64,000 nt of DNA from positions 310,001 to 374,000 of the forward strand of contig NZ_ABCG01000001.1 in assembly GCF_000181515.1 (NCBI RefSeq), given 5' to 3'. The stretch comes from Erythrobacter sp. SD-21. Its GTDB lineage: Bacteria; Pseudomonadota; Alphaproteobacteria; Sphingomonadales; Sphingomonadaceae. This document shows, in pieces, positions 35,437-44,741 of this stretch (position 1 is the stretch's first letter; each line of letters starts with the position of its first letter). The translations under genes were made by a program, and so were the position numbers. The notes beneath the pieces are model-generated. The model saw nothing but the letters and a program-made list of their open reading frames with translations. It was not told where the DNA came from and did not search any database.

Positions 35437-35783
35437 AGCGGCAAAGGGCCGAACAAAGCGGCCGCGACGGCGAAACGCGCGCTGCGTTCTGGCTCAAGGC
35501 CAAGGGCTGGCAAATCCTCGATACCCGCGTGAAGACCCCGGCGGGCGAGATCGACATTGTCGCGAAACGCGGGAAACTGGTCGCGTTCGTCGAAGTGAAG
35601 TGGCGCAAGAGGCGTGAGGAACTCGACCACGCGATCGACCAGCGCCGGCTCGCTCGGGTTGCCGCGGCGAGCGAGGCGGTGGCGCATCGTTATACGGGCG
35701 AGGGCGAAGATATTCGCGTGGACGTGATCCTCCTTGCGCCCGGCGCGTTCCCTCGGCACATCGCCAACGCCTGGCAGCCCTGA
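35433..35783 (+). CDS. yraN: YraN family (UPF0102) nuclease-like protein
   Basis: A 116-residue protein with the restriction-endonuclease-like core of UPF0102: AEQSGRDGETRAAFWLKAKG, the catalytic-type EIDIVAKRGKLVAFVEVKWR (D-x-n-E-x-K) and a trailing basic region. The ATGA overlap with rsmI indicates coupling. Function is unproven. Confidence 0.9.
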   Translation: MKRQRAEQSGRDGETRAAFWLKAKGWQILDTRVKTPAGEIDIVAKRGKLVAFVEVKWRKRREELDHAIDQRRLARVAAASEAVAHRYTGEGEDIRVDVILLAPGAFPRHIANAWQP

Positions 35784-35784
35784 T

Positions 35785-35810
35785 CCTTCGACGGGCTCAG
35801 GATGATCGGA
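35785..35810. repeat. Single arm of the CTTCGACRGGCTCAG repeat family
   Basis: CCTTCGACGGGCTCAGGATG lies between yraN and gshB and matches the arm of the 5082-5154 inverted repeat in its core (CTTCGAC-GGCTCAG). It is part of a 34-bp gap. Confidence 0.6.
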
Positions 35811-35817
35811 GTTTGAA

Positions 35818-36786
35818 ATGACCCTACGCGTCGCCGTCCAGATGGACCCGCTCGAAAGCATTAAGATCGCGGGCGACAGCAGTTTTGCGCTTATGCTCTC
35901 CGCGCAGGAGCGTGGGCACGAGGTCTGGCATTACGACGTCTCCAGCCTCGCGTGGCAGAGTGACGGCACGCCTGCCGGAAAGATCACGGCCCATGCCGCG
36001 CCGGTGACGGTACAGCGGGTGGAAGGCGACCACTTCTCCGCCGGGGAGCGTCGCCGCATCGACCTCGCGCAGGATATCGACGTCATTCTGATGCGGCAGG
36101 ACCCGCCGTTCCATCTGGGCTATATCAGCGCCGCCTTCCTGCTCGACCGGTTAAAGGGCACGACGCTGGTCATCAACGACCCGCGCGAAGTGGTGAACGC
36201 GCCGGAAAAAATGTTCGTGCTCGACTACGCGCGGTTCATGCCGCCGACGATGATCGCGCGCCATCTCGACGATCTGAAAGCCTTCCAGCAGGAACACGGA
36301 TCGGTCGTCATCAAGCCGCTCCACGGCAATGGCGGCAAGGCGATCTTCCGGCTCGACGCGGACGGCACCAACCTGTCGGCGCTGAGCGAGGTCTTCGATA
36401 TGACATGGCCCGAGCCTCACATGATCCAGCCCTTCCTTCCGGAAGTTTCGGAGGGCGACAAGCGGATCGTGCTGGTCGACGGAGAATTCGCAGGCGCAAT
36501 CAACCGCTTCCCCGGCGAAGGTGAGTTTCGTTCGAATCTCGCGCAGGGCGGCCATGCGGAATCGGCCACGCTGACGCCGCGCGAGGAGGAAATATGCACG
36601 GCGATGGGGCCGGAGCTGAAAAAGCGTGGCCTCGTCTTCGTTGGGATCGATGTCATCGGCGGAAAATGGCTGACCGAAATTAACGTGACCTCCCCCACCG
36701 GCATCGTCGCCATCGACAAATTCAACGGTACCGACACGGCGGGGCTGATCTGGGACGCGATCGAGCGCCGTCACGCGGCCATGTGA
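35818..36786 (+). CDS. gshB: Glutathione synthase
   Basis: ATP-grasp enzyme joining gamma-glutamylcysteine and glycine. The 322 residues show VAVQMDPLESI at the start, RQDPPFHLGYISAAFLLD, the ATP-grasp glycine loop KPLHGNGGKAIF, and VGIDVIGGKWLTEINVTSPTG near the C-terminus. gshA is not in the window. Its stop abuts the stop of convergent xerC. Confidence 0.97.
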   Translation: MTLRVAVQMDPLESIKIAGDSSFALMLSAQERGHEVWHYDVSSLAWQSDGTPAGKITAHAAPVTVQRVEGDHFSAGERRRIDLAQDIDVILMRQDPPFHLGYISAAFLLDRLKGTTLVINDPREVVNAPEKMFVLDYARFMPPTMIARHLDDLKAFQQEHGSVVIKPLHGNGGKAIFRLDADGTNLSALSEVFDMTWPEPHMIQPFLPEVSEGDKRIVLVDGEFAGAINRFPGEGEFRSNLAQGGHAESATLTPREEEICTAMGPELKKRGLVFVGIDVIGGKWLTEINVTSPTGIVAIDKFNGTDTAGLIWDAIERRHAAM

Positions 36787-37686
36787 TCAGTCCTCACGCT
36801 CGCGCGGGTGGGCATTGCGATAGGTGTCGAGCAGGCTGGCAGCGTCGACCTTGGTGTAGATTTGCGTCGAGCCGAGGCTCGCATGGCCAAGTAGCTCCTG
36901 CAGGCTTCGAAGATCGGCTCCCGCTCCGAGCAGATGCGTCGCGAAGCTGTGCCGCAGGGCATGGGGTGTCGCGGTGTCGGGCAGGCCGAGTGCGCGCCGG
37001 GCGCGTGCGGTCGCCTTCTGGACCACCCCCTGTGAGAGCACGCCGCCTTTGACGCCGCGAAACAGCGGGTCCTTCGGCCCGAGCGGCCAAGGACATTGCT
37101 TGACGTAGGTGGCGACCGAGTCGCGAACGAGAGGCAGCAGCGGCACGACGCGCTGCTTGTTGCCTTTGCCGGTGACGGTGAGCGTTTCGCCCAGCGGCAG
37201 GTCGCCGCCCTTGAGCGAAAGCGCCTCTGATATCCGCATGCCGGCTCCATAGAGAAGCAGCAGCACCGCCCGATCGCGCGCGCCGACCCATCCGTCGACA
37301 GCCAGTTCCTCTATCGTCTCGGCAAGGCCGATGGCGTCATCGGGGGTGACGGGACGGGGGAGGCCCTTCTTCAAGCGAGGCCCGCGCATCCGCGGCGCGT
37401 CGGTCTGCTCGTGGCCAGCCTGCGCGCGGGCAAAACCAATGAAGGATTTGAGCGCCGACAGTTCCCGCGCGGCCGATGCGTTGGACAGGCCATCGCTGCG
37501 CCGCGAGGCGAGATGCGTGCGCAGCTTACCAGCCGAGAGCTCGGCGATTTGGTCGAATTCATGGAGATGGAGGCGGGAGAGCAACCGCTCGGCTGCCTTG
37601 TGATAAGCGCGGACCGTGTGCGGCGAGCGACGCAGGCCGTGCGCCAGGTGATCGTGCCACGCGCCGAGGACCTCCTGACGGCTCAA
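36787..37686 (-). CDS. xerC: Tyrosine recombinase XerC
   Basis: Resolves chromosome dimers at dif with XerD. The 299 residues have an N-terminal SAM-like core-binding domain (about 1-100) and the catalytic domain with Arg in GAGMRISEAL, HxxR in HALRHSFATHLL, His in LGHASLG and nucleophile Tyr277 in TQIYTKV. XerC is favoured over XerD by the N-terminal part and length. Its ATG overlaps the stop of hemW (ATGA), with hemW downstream. Confidence 0.9.
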   Translation of the reverse strand: MSRQEVLGAWHDHLAHGLRRSPHTVRAYHKAAERLLSRLHLHEFDQIAELSAGKLRTHLASRRSDGLSNASAARELSALKSFIGFARAQAGHEQTDAPRMRGPRLKKGLPRPVTPDDAIGLAETIEELAVDGWVGARDRAVLLLLYGAGMRISEALSLKGGDLPLGETLTVTGKGNKQRVVPLLPLVRDSVATYVKQCPWPLGPKDPLFRGVKGGVLSQGVVQKATARARRALGLPDTATPHALRHSFATHLLGAGADLRSLQELLGHASLGSTQIYTKVDAASLLDTYRNAHPRERED

Positions 37687-38837
37687 GGGCTGACCAGTTC
37701 CGCCGGGACGATTTCGCCGAGCAGGGCATCGAGTAGCGGCATGCCGGCGTCGGTGACGAAGAGACGCTCGCCCTCCATCCTTACGAGGCCGAGGTCGCCA
37801 TAGAGCGCCAGCTTGGCCGGCTCGACAAGCTGCGCACGTTCGACCCCGAAGCGGCCCTTCAAATCCTGCAGGTCCACGCCCTCGGTCAGGCGCAGCCCCA
37901 TGAGCATCGCCTCGCTCGCCTGTTCGCGCAGACCCAACACGCGATGCTCGGCAATGCCATCGCCCTGCGCGGTAACCGCGGCGAGGAAGTTCTCCGGCTT
38001 CTTGTGCCGCGTCGTCGCCACGCCCCCGCGCCGTCCATGCGCGCCAGGACCGATGCCGTGGTAATCGCGATAGCGCCAGTAGGTGAGGTTGTGGCGGCTC
38101 TCCTCGCCCGGCCGCGCGTGGTTGCTGATCTCATAGGCCGGCACACCGGCGGCGGCGGTCATCTCGCGGGTGAGGGCGAAGAGATCGGCCGCGGGGTCGT
38201 CGGCCAGCGGATCGAACACTCCGCGCCGGACATCGGTGGCGAAGCGGGTAGAGGGCTCGATGGTCAGCTGGTAGAGCGAGAGGTGCGAAGTGCCGAGCGC
38301 CAACGCTTCGGACAATTCCTGACGCCATTCGTCCTCGGTCTGGTCGGGGCGGGCATAGATCAGGTCGATCGACACGCGGTCGAACAGCCTCTGCGCCGTC
38401 TCTGTCGCTTTCAGTGCCTCCTCGACACCGTGCAGTCGCCCGAGGAATTTGAGCACATCGCCCCGCAGCGATTGCACGCCTAGCGAGACGCGGTTGATCC
38501 CCACATTCGCCAGATCGGCAAAATTGGCCGCCTCGACCGAAGAGGGATTGCCTTCGAGCGTGATCTCGATGTCCGGCGAAAAGCCCCACAGACGTTCGGC
38601 CTCGCGCAGCAGTGACGCCACCAGCGCAGGTGGCATGAGCGAAGGTGTTCCTCCGCCAAAAAAGATACTTATGAGCGGTTCTTCACTTTTCGTCGCAGCA
38701 AATTCCGCGCGCATGTCGGCGAGCAGGGCGGCTTCCCACTCAGCCATATCGGTGCGTTCGCGTACATGGCTGTTGAAGTCGCAATAGGGACATTTCGCGA
38801 GGCAGAAAGGCCAGTGGATGTAGAGCGAACGGGCCAA
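37683..38837 (-). CDS. hemW: Radical SAM heme chaperone HemW
   Basis: The 384-residue protein carries the CxxxCxxC cluster as Cys12, Cys16 and Cys19 in FCLAKCPYCDFNSH and the coproporphyrinogen-oxidase-like fold with GGGTPSLM and LGVQSLRGDVLKFLGR. It lacks the extra cysteine pattern of HemN, which matches HemW, a heme chaperone, not the anaerobic oxidase. The start is TTG at 38837 with AAGG seven bases upstream; no ATG or GTG fits the family N-terminus. Confidence 0.9.
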   Translation of the reverse strand: MARSLYIHWPFCLAKCPYCDFNSHVRERTDMAEWEAALLADMRAEFAATKSEEPLISIFFGGGTPSLMPPALVASLLREAERLWGFSPDIEITLEGNPSSVEAANFADLANVGINRVSLGVQSLRGDVLKFLGRLHGVEEALKATETAQRLFDRVSIDLIYARPDQTEDEWRQELSEALALGTSHLSLYQLTIEPSTRFATDVRRGVFDPLADDPAADLFALTREMTAAAGVPAYEISNHARPGEESRHNLTYWRYRDYHGIGPGAHGRRGGVATTRHKKPENFLAAVTAQGDGIAEHRVLGLREQASEAMLMGLRLTEGVDLQDLKGRFGVERAQLVEPAKLALYGDLGLVRMEGERLFVTDAGMPLLDALLGEIVPAELVSP

Positions 38838-38884
38838 GATATGCCTTCACATCAAATTAAGCAGAACCACGCCAGAAAAGCGGC

Positions 38885-39466
38885 ATGGACGGGTCGAAAA
38901 TCATCATCGCGGCAGGCGCCGCCATCGCTGCGCTATGTGCCACGGGTATTACGGTGGCTGCAAGCGCGAGGGAAAGCGCGTCACCGGCGCAATATCGGGC
39001 GCATGAACGCTATGACAACCGCATGAGCGACCGGCTCGCCGTGCGGATGCTCGACGCGCACAATCGGGAGCGCGAGCGGCTCGGCCTGCCGCGCCTGAAG
39101 TGGAACCGTGCGCTGGAGCGCGAGGCGAAGCAGTGGGGCCATGAACTGGCTCGCAAGGGGCGGCTCGAGCACGCCGACTTGCGCACGCGCAACTCCACCG
39201 GCGAGAACCTATGGATGGGTAGCCAGGGCCAGTGGGATGTGGTCGTCGGACTCGACATGATGATCGACGAGAAGAAGCACTACACCCACGGCAATTTCCC
39301 CGAGATCTCCCGCACCGGGAAATGGGCCGACGTGGCGCATTACACCCAAATCGTGTGGCGCGACACGAAGGAAGTCGGCTGCTCGGTGGTCAACGATCGC
39401 GGGTGGGACGTGCTGGTTTGTCGTTACTGGCCGGCCGGCAATGTCTGGGGCCAGAAAGCTTACTGA
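38885..39466 (+). CDS. CAP-domain (SCP-like) secreted protein
   Basis: The 193 residues begin with a signal peptide (MDGSKIIIAAGAAIAALCATG) and continue as a CAP superfamily domain: LDAHNRERERLGLPRLKWNRAL, WGHELARKGRLEH, GENLWMGS, and VAHYTQIVWRDTKEVGCSVV with the conserved H, E, E/H cavity residues. The role in bacteria is unclear; it is probably periplasmic or extracellular. Convergent with rdgB, with the two genes touching. Confidence 0.9.
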   Translation: MDGSKIIIAAGAAIAALCATGITVAASARESASPAQYRAHERYDNRMSDRLAVRMLDAHNRERERLGLPRLKWNRALEREAKQWGHELARKGRLEHADLRTRNSTGENLWMGSQGQWDVVVGLDMMIDEKKHYTHGNFPEISRTGKWADVAHYTQIVWRDTKEVGCSVVNDRGWDVLVCRYWPAGNVWGQKAY

Positions 39467-40093
39467 TCACCCGAATTGCTCGGCGACCATCTTGGCGAAG
39501 GCATCGGCCCGGTGGCTGATGGCGTGCTTTTCCTCCGGCGCGATTTCGGCGAAGGTCTGGTCGCGGCCCTTGGGCACGAAGACCGGGTCATAGCCGAAGC
39601 CCGTCTCTCCGCGCGGCGGCCATGTGAGTGTGCCGGGCGCGGTGCCCTCGTAGACCACCTGCTCGCCATCGGGCCAGGCTAGCGCGAGGACACAATGGAA
39701 GGCGCAGGATCGGTCCACATCGGCACCCTTCTGCTGGAGCATCCCTTCGACCTTGCCCATGGCCATGTACCAGTCGCGGCCCGGGTCGCCTTCGAAATGT
39801 TGCCGCTCGGCCCAGTCGGCGGTGTAGACCCCGGGGCGCCCGTCGAGTGCATCGACCGACAACCCGCTGTCGTCGGCTAGGGCGGGAAGGCCGGAGGCCT
39901 CCGCCGCAGCCCGCGCCTTCAAAAGCGCGTTCTGGACAAAGGTAGTCCCGGTTTCCGGCGGTTCGGGCAAGCCCAGCGAACCTGCGGAGATGCACTTGAC
40001 CCCATAAGGATCGAGAAGCGCCGAAATCTCCTTCAATTTGCCCGCGTTGTGCGTGGCAATCACGAGGCTGCCCGAACCGATCCGGCGTGTCAT
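39467..40093 (-). CDS. rdgB: XTP/dITP pyrophosphatase RdgB/HAM1
   Basis: Cleans deaminated purine nucleotides from the pool. The 208 residues begin with [16 protein letters not shown] and contain [23 protein letters not shown] and [16 protein letters not shown], all diagnostic of the ITPase family. The ATGA overlap with rph shows that rph and rdgB form one operon, a frequent pair. Confidence 0.96.
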   Translation of the reverse strand: MTRRIGSGSLVIATHNAGKLKEISALLDPYGVKCISAGSLGLPEPPETGTTFVQNALLKARAAAEASGLPALADDSGLSVDALDGRPGVYTADWAERQHFEGDPGRDWYMAMGKVEGMLQQKGADVDRSCAFHCVLALAWPDGEQVVYEGTAPGTLTWPPRGETGFGYDPVFVPKGRDQTFAEIAPEEKHAISHRADAFAKMVAEQFG

Positions 40094-40806
40094 TTGCGCG
40101 TGGCCTCGTCCTGCGCGCGGAAGATGTCTGCGCAGCCCATCTGGGCGAGGCGGAGGAGGCGCAGGAAGGCTTCCTCGTCATAGGGCGCGCCCTCGGCGGT
40201 GGCCTGCGCTTCGGCGATCTTGCCGCCTTCGATCAGCACGAAGTTCGCGTCCGCATCGGCGTTGCTGTCTTCGGGATAGTCGAGGTCGAGCACCGGCGTG
40301 CCCTTGTAGATGCCGCAGGACACGGCCGCGACCTTGGCGGTGATCGGGTCTTCCACGAGGTCGCCCGACTTCATCAATTCGTTGACGGCAAGGCGAAGGG
40401 CCACCCATGCGCCAGAGATTGAGGCCGTGCGCGTGCCGCCGTCCGCCTGGATGACGTCGCAATCGAGCGTGATCTGCCGTTCGCCGAGCTTCTTGTGATC
40501 GACTACGGCGCGCAAGCTCCGCCCGATAAGGCGCTGGATTTCCTGCGTTCGTCCGCTCTGCTTGCCCTTGGCCGCTTCGCGCTGGCCGCGGGTGTGCGTG
40601 GCGCGCGGGAGCATGGAATACTCGCCCGTGACCCAGCCTTCGCCCCTGCCGCGAAGCCACGGCGGGATGCGTTCTTCGACGGATGCCGTACACAGCACCT
40701 TGGTCTCGCCGAAGCTGATCAGGCAGCTGCCCTCGGCGTGCTTGGTGTAACCGGTTTCGATGGTGATGGCGCGCATTTCGTCGGGCGCGCGTCCTGAAGG
40801 TCGCAT
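40090..40806 (-). CDS. rph: Ribonuclease PH
   Basis: Phosphorolytic exoribonuclease that trims the 3' ends of tRNAs. The 238 residues match the family: [12 protein letters not shown] at the start, [33 protein letters not shown], and the C-terminal [21 protein letters not shown]. It overlaps rdgB and is divergent from hrcA, with 85 bp between them. Confidence 0.97.
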   Translation of the reverse strand: MRPSGRAPDEMRAITIETGYTKHAEGSCLISFGETKVLCTASVEERIPPWLRGRGEGWVTGEYSMLPRATHTRGQREAAKGKQSGRTQEIQRLIGRSLRAVVDHKKLGERQITLDCDVIQADGGTRTASISGAWVALRLAVNELMKSGDLVEDPITAKVAAVSCGIYKGTPVLDLDYPEDSNADADANFVLIEGGKIAEAQATAEGAPYDEEAFLRLLRLAQMGCADIFRAQDEATRK

Positions 40807-40853
40807 GATTTCTCCAATGCAGTCGAATCTCTGTCATGCGGGTTAGGCGCTTG

Positions 40854-40873
40854 CCCCTTGAGGCCGCAAGGGG
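40854..40873. promoter_or_regulatory. CCCCTTG-N6-CAAGGGG dyad in the rph-hrcA intergenic region
   Basis: Perfect 7-bp arms 19 bp before hrcA. TTGAGG at 40858-40863 with TAGATA at 40880-40885 (16-base spacer) could be a hrcA promoter; its start would coincide with the ATG. It is not a CIRCE element, which has arms TTAGCACTC/GAGTGCTAA. Confidence 0.4.
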
Positions 40874-40891
40874 AGTGGTTAGATAGAGCAC

Positions 40892-41935
40892 ATGAAATCC
40901 CTACCGCTCACCGATATGTCCGACCGCGCCCGCGAGATTTTCCGGCTCGTGGTCGAAGGCTATCTGGAGAGCGGCTCTCCCGTGGGATCGAAAGCACTTG
41001 CGGGCGAGGGCACGGTAAACCTGTCGCCGGCCTCCATCCGCTCGGTGCTGGCGGAGTTGGAACAGCGCGGCCTCCTTGCCGCGCCGCACACCAGCGCTGG
41101 CCGGATGCCGACCGACAGCGGACTGCGCCTCTTCGTAGACGCGATGATGCAGGTGGCCGAGCCGACCGCACAGGAACGCGCCGCGATCGAGCAGCGGATC
41201 GGCCACCCCGGACCGATCGAGCGCGCGCTTGAACAAACCAGTGCGTTGCTTTCCGACCTTTCGGGCGCGGCGGGCATGGTGATGGTCCCGCGCCGCGAAC
41301 CGCGCCTAGCGCAGGTTTCGCTCACCGCGCTCGACGCCAACCGCGTGCTCGCCGTGCTGGTGGGCGAGGACGGACAGGTTGAGAACCGCATTCTCGCACT
41401 CCCCGCGGAAGCGCTGGGAACCTCGCTCGAACAGGCGAGCAATTTCCTCACCGCCAAGGCCGCCGGACGCACGCTCGCCGAGGCAGCGGTCCTGGTCGAG
41501 CGCGAGATTGCCAGCGAACGGAGCGCCCTTGACGAGGCCAGCCGCGATATCGTTGCGCGCGGTATCGCCATGTGGTCCGAGGACGCTTCGCATCGTCCGG
41601 TGCTCATCGTGCGCGGCCAGGCGAACCTGCTCGACGAAAGCGCGCTCGCCGATATCGACCGTGTGCGTTCGCTGCTCGACGATCTCGAAAACAAGCAATC
41701 GGTCGCGACCCTGCTCGAAAACGCGCGCGAAGCGGAAGCCATGCGCATTTTCATCGGCAGCGAGAACCGGCTCTTCTCGCTTTCCGGCTCATCCGTAATT
41801 GCCGCGCCCTATCGCGACGCGCAGGGAAAGGTGGTCGGTGTGTTGGGCGTGATCGGCCCCACGCGGTTGAATTACGCGCGCGTCGTCCCCATGGTGGATT
41901 TCACGGCCCGATCCTTGGGCAAGAGAATAGGCTGA
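40892..41935 (+). CDS. hrcA: Heat-inducible transcriptional repressor HrcA
   Basis: Represses groESL-type heat-shock genes at CIRCE sites. The 347 residues have a winged-helix N-terminus (IFRLVVEGYLESGSPVGSKAL, SPASIRSVLAELEQRGLLA, HTSAGRMPTDSGLR) and a GAF-like HrcA domain with the C-terminal IGPTRLNYARVVPMVDFTARSL. No CIRCE element is seen upstream of hrcA or dnaK here, so its targets lie elsewhere. It is followed 14 bp downstream by grpE. No ribosome site is visible. Confidence 0.95.
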   Translation: MKSLPLTDMSDRAREIFRLVVEGYLESGSPVGSKALAGEGTVNLSPASIRSVLAELEQRGLLAAPHTSAGRMPTDSGLRLFVDAMMQVAEPTAQERAAIEQRIGHPGPIERALEQTSALLSDLSGAAGMVMVPRREPRLAQVSLTALDANRVLAVLVGEDGQVENRILALPAEALGTSLEQASNFLTAKAAGRTLAEAAVLVEREIASERSALDEASRDIVARGIAMWSEDASHRPVLIVRGQANLLDESALADIDRVRSLLDDLENKQSVATLLENAREAEAMRIFIGSENRLFSLSGSSVIAAPYRDAQGKVVGVLGVIGPTRLNYARVVPMVDFTARSLGKRIG

Positions 41936-41949
41936 CAGGGTTTTTCCAA

Positions 41950-42552
41950 GTGACCAACGAGAACACGAACGAACCGCAGGACAAGGCGGTCGATGAAGAA
42001 GTAGCGCGCGAGATGGAAGGCGTGCCCGAACACCTGCGCGACAATGGCGGCGAGGACGAAGACGCAGCTGATGAAGCGCTCGACGATGCACTTGCCAGCC
42101 TGCGCGGCGATCTCGAGACCGCGAAGCAGGAAGTGCTTTACGCTCGTGCCGAAACGCAGAACGTGCGCCGCCGCATGGAAAAGGACGTTCAGGACGCGCG
42201 CAATTACGCCGCGACCGGTTTCGCCCGCGATATCCTCAGCGTGGCGGACAATCTCGGCCGTGCGCTCGACGCCATTCCCGCCGAACAGCGCGAGGACGAG
42301 AAGCTGAAAGGCTTTATCGCCGGTATCGAGGCGACCCAGCGCGAGCTGGAAAAGGTCTTCAACCAGAACGGCATCACGCGCATCGCCGCCAAGGGTATGC
42401 CGCTGGACCCCAACCAGCACCAGGCGATGATGGAAATCCCGACCGCGGATGCGGAGCCGGGGACCATCGTGCAGGAAATGCAGGCCGGCTACATGATCAA
42501 GGATCGTCTCCTGCGCCCGGCCATGGTCGGCGTGGCGAAGAAACCGGACTGA
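41950..42552 (+). CDS. grpE: Nucleotide exchange factor GrpE
   Basis: Co-chaperone that releases ADP from DnaK. The 200 residues have an acidic N-terminal region, a coiled coil (LRGDLETAKQEVLYARAETQNVRRR), then the beta domain with PNQHQAMMEIPTADAEPGTIVQEMQAGYMI and LLRPAMVGVAK, diagnostic of GrpE. The start is GTG 41950; an upstream open frame overlaps hrcA and is not family-like. hrcA-grpE is an operon here, while dnaK-dnaJ is 4.7 kb away. Confidence 0.96.
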   Translation: MTNENTNEPQDKAVDEEVAREMEGVPEHLRDNGGEDEDAADEALDDALASLRGDLETAKQEVLYARAETQNVRRRMEKDVQDARNYAATGFARDILSVADNLGRALDAIPAEQREDEKLKGFIAGIEATQRELEKVFNQNGITRIAAKGMPLDPNQHQAMMEIPTADAEPGTIVQEMQAGYMIKDRLLRPAMVGVAKKPD

Positions 42553-42577
42553 TATTCACGACATCGGGAGAGAGACG

Positions 42578-44329
42578 ATGAGGACTGCCCTTTTGACGAG
42601 TGCGGTCCTTGCCGCCTCTGCCTTTGCCACACCGCTCAACGCGCAGGACAGCGCGGACGAGCGGGTGATGGCGCTCGCCGACGAGTATTACGACTACAAT
42701 CTCGCCGAATACCGCATGACCGAGACCGAGAGCGGCAGCACTGAATGGGGCGACCGCCTGTGGAGCGTAACGCCCTCGGCCCAGCAGGCGCGAGCGAGGC
42801 GCTATGCGCAGATCCTCGAACGGCTGGAAACGATTGATGGGGAGGCGCTGTCAGCAGAAGCACGAACAAACGCGCTGGTCCTGCGCACCTTGCTCGAAAG
42901 CGATATCGGTGATGCGCGTTTTTCCGAATGGGAGATGCCCTTCGACAGCGACAGCAATTTCTGGTCCTACCTCGCCGGCCGCAGCGCTTTCTCGACGGTC
43001 GAGGATTACGAGAACTACATCGGCCGGATGAACGATCTGCCTCGCTATTTCGCGGAACATACATCCAACGCCCGCGCCGGGCTGGAGCGCGGCTTCAGCG
43101 TGCCCCGCGTGACGTTGGAGGGACGCGATGTCTCCATAGCGGCCTATGTGGTGGAAGACTATCGCGATAGTCCGTTTTGGAAACCGTTCGAAGATATGCC
43201 TGATCGCATCCCGTCCGAGGTGCAAACACGGCTAATGCGTGAAGCTCGCTCGGCCATTCAGGGCGAAGTGACGCCCGCCTATCGCAACTTGCTGACATTC
43301 TTCCGCGAAACCTACTTGCCGGAAACGCGTACAACGCTCGGCGCGAGTGAGTTCCCGCAAGGCGAGACCTATTACGCCCAGCAAATCCGCCAATACACCA
43401 CGCTCGACCTGACTGCCGAACAGATCTACCAGATCGGCCTCGAAGAGGTCGCGCGCATTACGGCCGAGATGGAAAAGGCGAAGGACGAGGCAGGCTTCAC
43501 CGGCACGCTGGCCGAATTCATCACTTTCCTGCGGACCGATCCGCAATTCGTCGCCGATACGCCCGACGAACTGATGGGCGTGGCCGCCTACACCGCCAAG
43601 CGCGTAGACGACAAGCTGGGCGAGTATTTCGGCTTCCTCCCGCGCTTCCGCCATGGCCTGCGCCCCGTCGATCCAGCCATAGCGCCCTTCTACACTGCAG
43701 GGCGCGGCGGGCTCGAATACTGCCAGATCAACACGCACGACCTGCCGTCGCGCCCGGTCTACAACATCCCCGCGCTCACCATGCACGAATGCGCACCTGG
43801 CCATTCCTTTCAGGCAGCGATCGCCCTCGAGCAGGACGACGCGCCCCGCTTCCGCCGCCAGACCTATTTCTCTGGTTTCGGGGAGGGCTGGGGACTCTAC
43901 ACCGAATATCTCGGCAACGAGATGGGTATCTACCGCACGCCCTATGAGCGGTTCGGCCAGCTCTCCTACGAGATGTGGCGCGCGGCGCGTCTGGTAATCG
44001 ATACGGGCATCCACCACTATGGCTGGACCCGCGAACAGGCAGTTAAGTATCTTTCCAGCCACACGGCGCTATCCGACCGCGAGGTCGGGACCGAGATCGA
44101 TCGCTATATCAGCTGGCCGGGGCAGGCGCTCGCCTACAAGCTGGGCGAAATGACCATCCGCCGCGTGCGCGAGAAGGCCGAAGAGGCGCTTGGCGAAGAT
44201 TTTGACATCCGCAAGTTCCACGATGTGGTGCTCTCGCTCGGCTCGGTGCCGCTGCCGGCCCTCGAAGAACGGATAGACGCTTTTATCTCCGATGGCGGGC
44301 AGGGACTGCCGGGTGTGACTTACGACTGA
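42578..44329 (+). CDS. DUF885 family secreted metallopeptidase-like protein
   Basis: The 583 residues begin with a signal peptide (MRTALLTSAVLAASAFATPLNAQ) and match DUF885. The zinc-type motif HECAPGHSFQ near 400 and GFGEGWGLYTEYLG near 430 supply H-E-x-x-x-G-H and a downstream Glu, as in the family, which is thought to contain metallo-carboxypeptidase-like enzymes. Substrate unknown; location probably periplasm. Start has GGAGAGAGACG upstream. Confidence 0.88.
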   Translation: MRTALLTSAVLAASAFATPLNAQDSADERVMALADEYYDYNLAEYRMTETESGSTEWGDRLWSVTPSAQQARARRYAQILERLETIDGEALSAEARTNALVLRTLLESDIGDARFSEWEMPFDSDSNFWSYLAGRSAFSTVEDYENYIGRMNDLPRYFAEHTSNARAGLERGFSVPRVTLEGRDVSIAAYVVEDYRDSPFWKPFEDMPDRIPSEVQTRLMREARSAIQGEVTPAYRNLLTFFRETYLPETRTTLGASEFPQGETYYAQQIRQYTTLDLTAEQIYQIGLEEVARITAEMEKAKDEAGFTGTLAEFITFLRTDPQFVADTPDELMGVAAYTAKRVDDKLGEYFGFLPRFRHGLRPVDPAIAPFYTAGRGGLEYCQINTHDLPSRPVYNIPALTMHECAPGHSFQAAIALEQDDAPRFRRQTYFSGFGEGWGLYTEYLGNEMGIYRTPYERFGQLSYEMWRAARLVIDTGIHHYGWTREQAVKYLSSHTALSDREVGTEIDRYISWPGQALAYKLGEMTIRRVREKAEEALGEDFDIRKFHDVVLSLGSVPLPALEERIDAFISDGGQGLPGVTYD

Positions 44330-44391
44330 CCGGGAACGCCCGTGTCTTCCTTCCGTAGTCAATTCAACAGGGACGCTGACGGAGAGTAGCT

Positions 44392-44682
44392 ATGAAAAGC
44401 AAATTGTTTATCGCACCCGCGATCGCTCTATCGAGCCTGAGCCTCGGAGCGTGCGCCCAGAATTATGGCGTGGAAGGTGCGGTTGCAGGAGCTGCGGCCG
44501 GTGCAGGCCTTGCGGCAATTACCGACGGGGACATCGAAACCTACGCTCTGGCCGGCGCTGCCATCGGCGGGGTTGTCGGGTATGCTACTGACAAGAACGA
44601 CGAGTGCGATGGCTATTACGGAGATGGTCGTTATGTCGACGACGACTGCCGTTACGACGATCGCTACTCACGTTATTGGTAA
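44392..44682 (+). CDS. Glycine-zipper lipoprotein
   Basis: The 96-residue protein has a lipoprotein signal ending LGAC, then a glycine/alanine-rich repeat (GAVAGAAAGAGLAA, AGAAIGGVVGY) typical of glycine-zipper outer-membrane proteins, and an unusually acidic and tyrosine-rich C-terminus (DGYYGDGRYVDDDCRYDD). Start ATG 44392 follows GGAGAG. Role unknown; probably an envelope component. Confidence 0.82.
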   Translation: MKSKLFIAPAIALSSLSLGACAQNYGVEGAVAGAAAGAGLAAITDGDIETYALAGAAIGGVVGYATDKNDECDGYYGDGRYVDDDCRYDDRYSRYW

Positions 44683-44707
44683 TTTTTTGAGGGTTGATCC
44701 TAAGGTT

Positions 44708-44736
44708 GGGGCGCTCCGAGAGGAAGCGCCCCTTTA
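44708..44736 (+). terminator. Rho-independent terminator of the glycine-zipper gene
   Basis: GGGGCGCT (44708-44715) and AGCGCCCC (44725-44732) form a perfect stem with a nine-base loop, followed by TTT. Confidence 0.78.
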
Positions 44737-44741
44737 AGTTC

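Noticed and set aside
36787-37686. Phage-type integrase
   Set aside because: The sequence, length and hemW neighbourhood match a Xer recombinase; no attachment site or phage gene is nearby.
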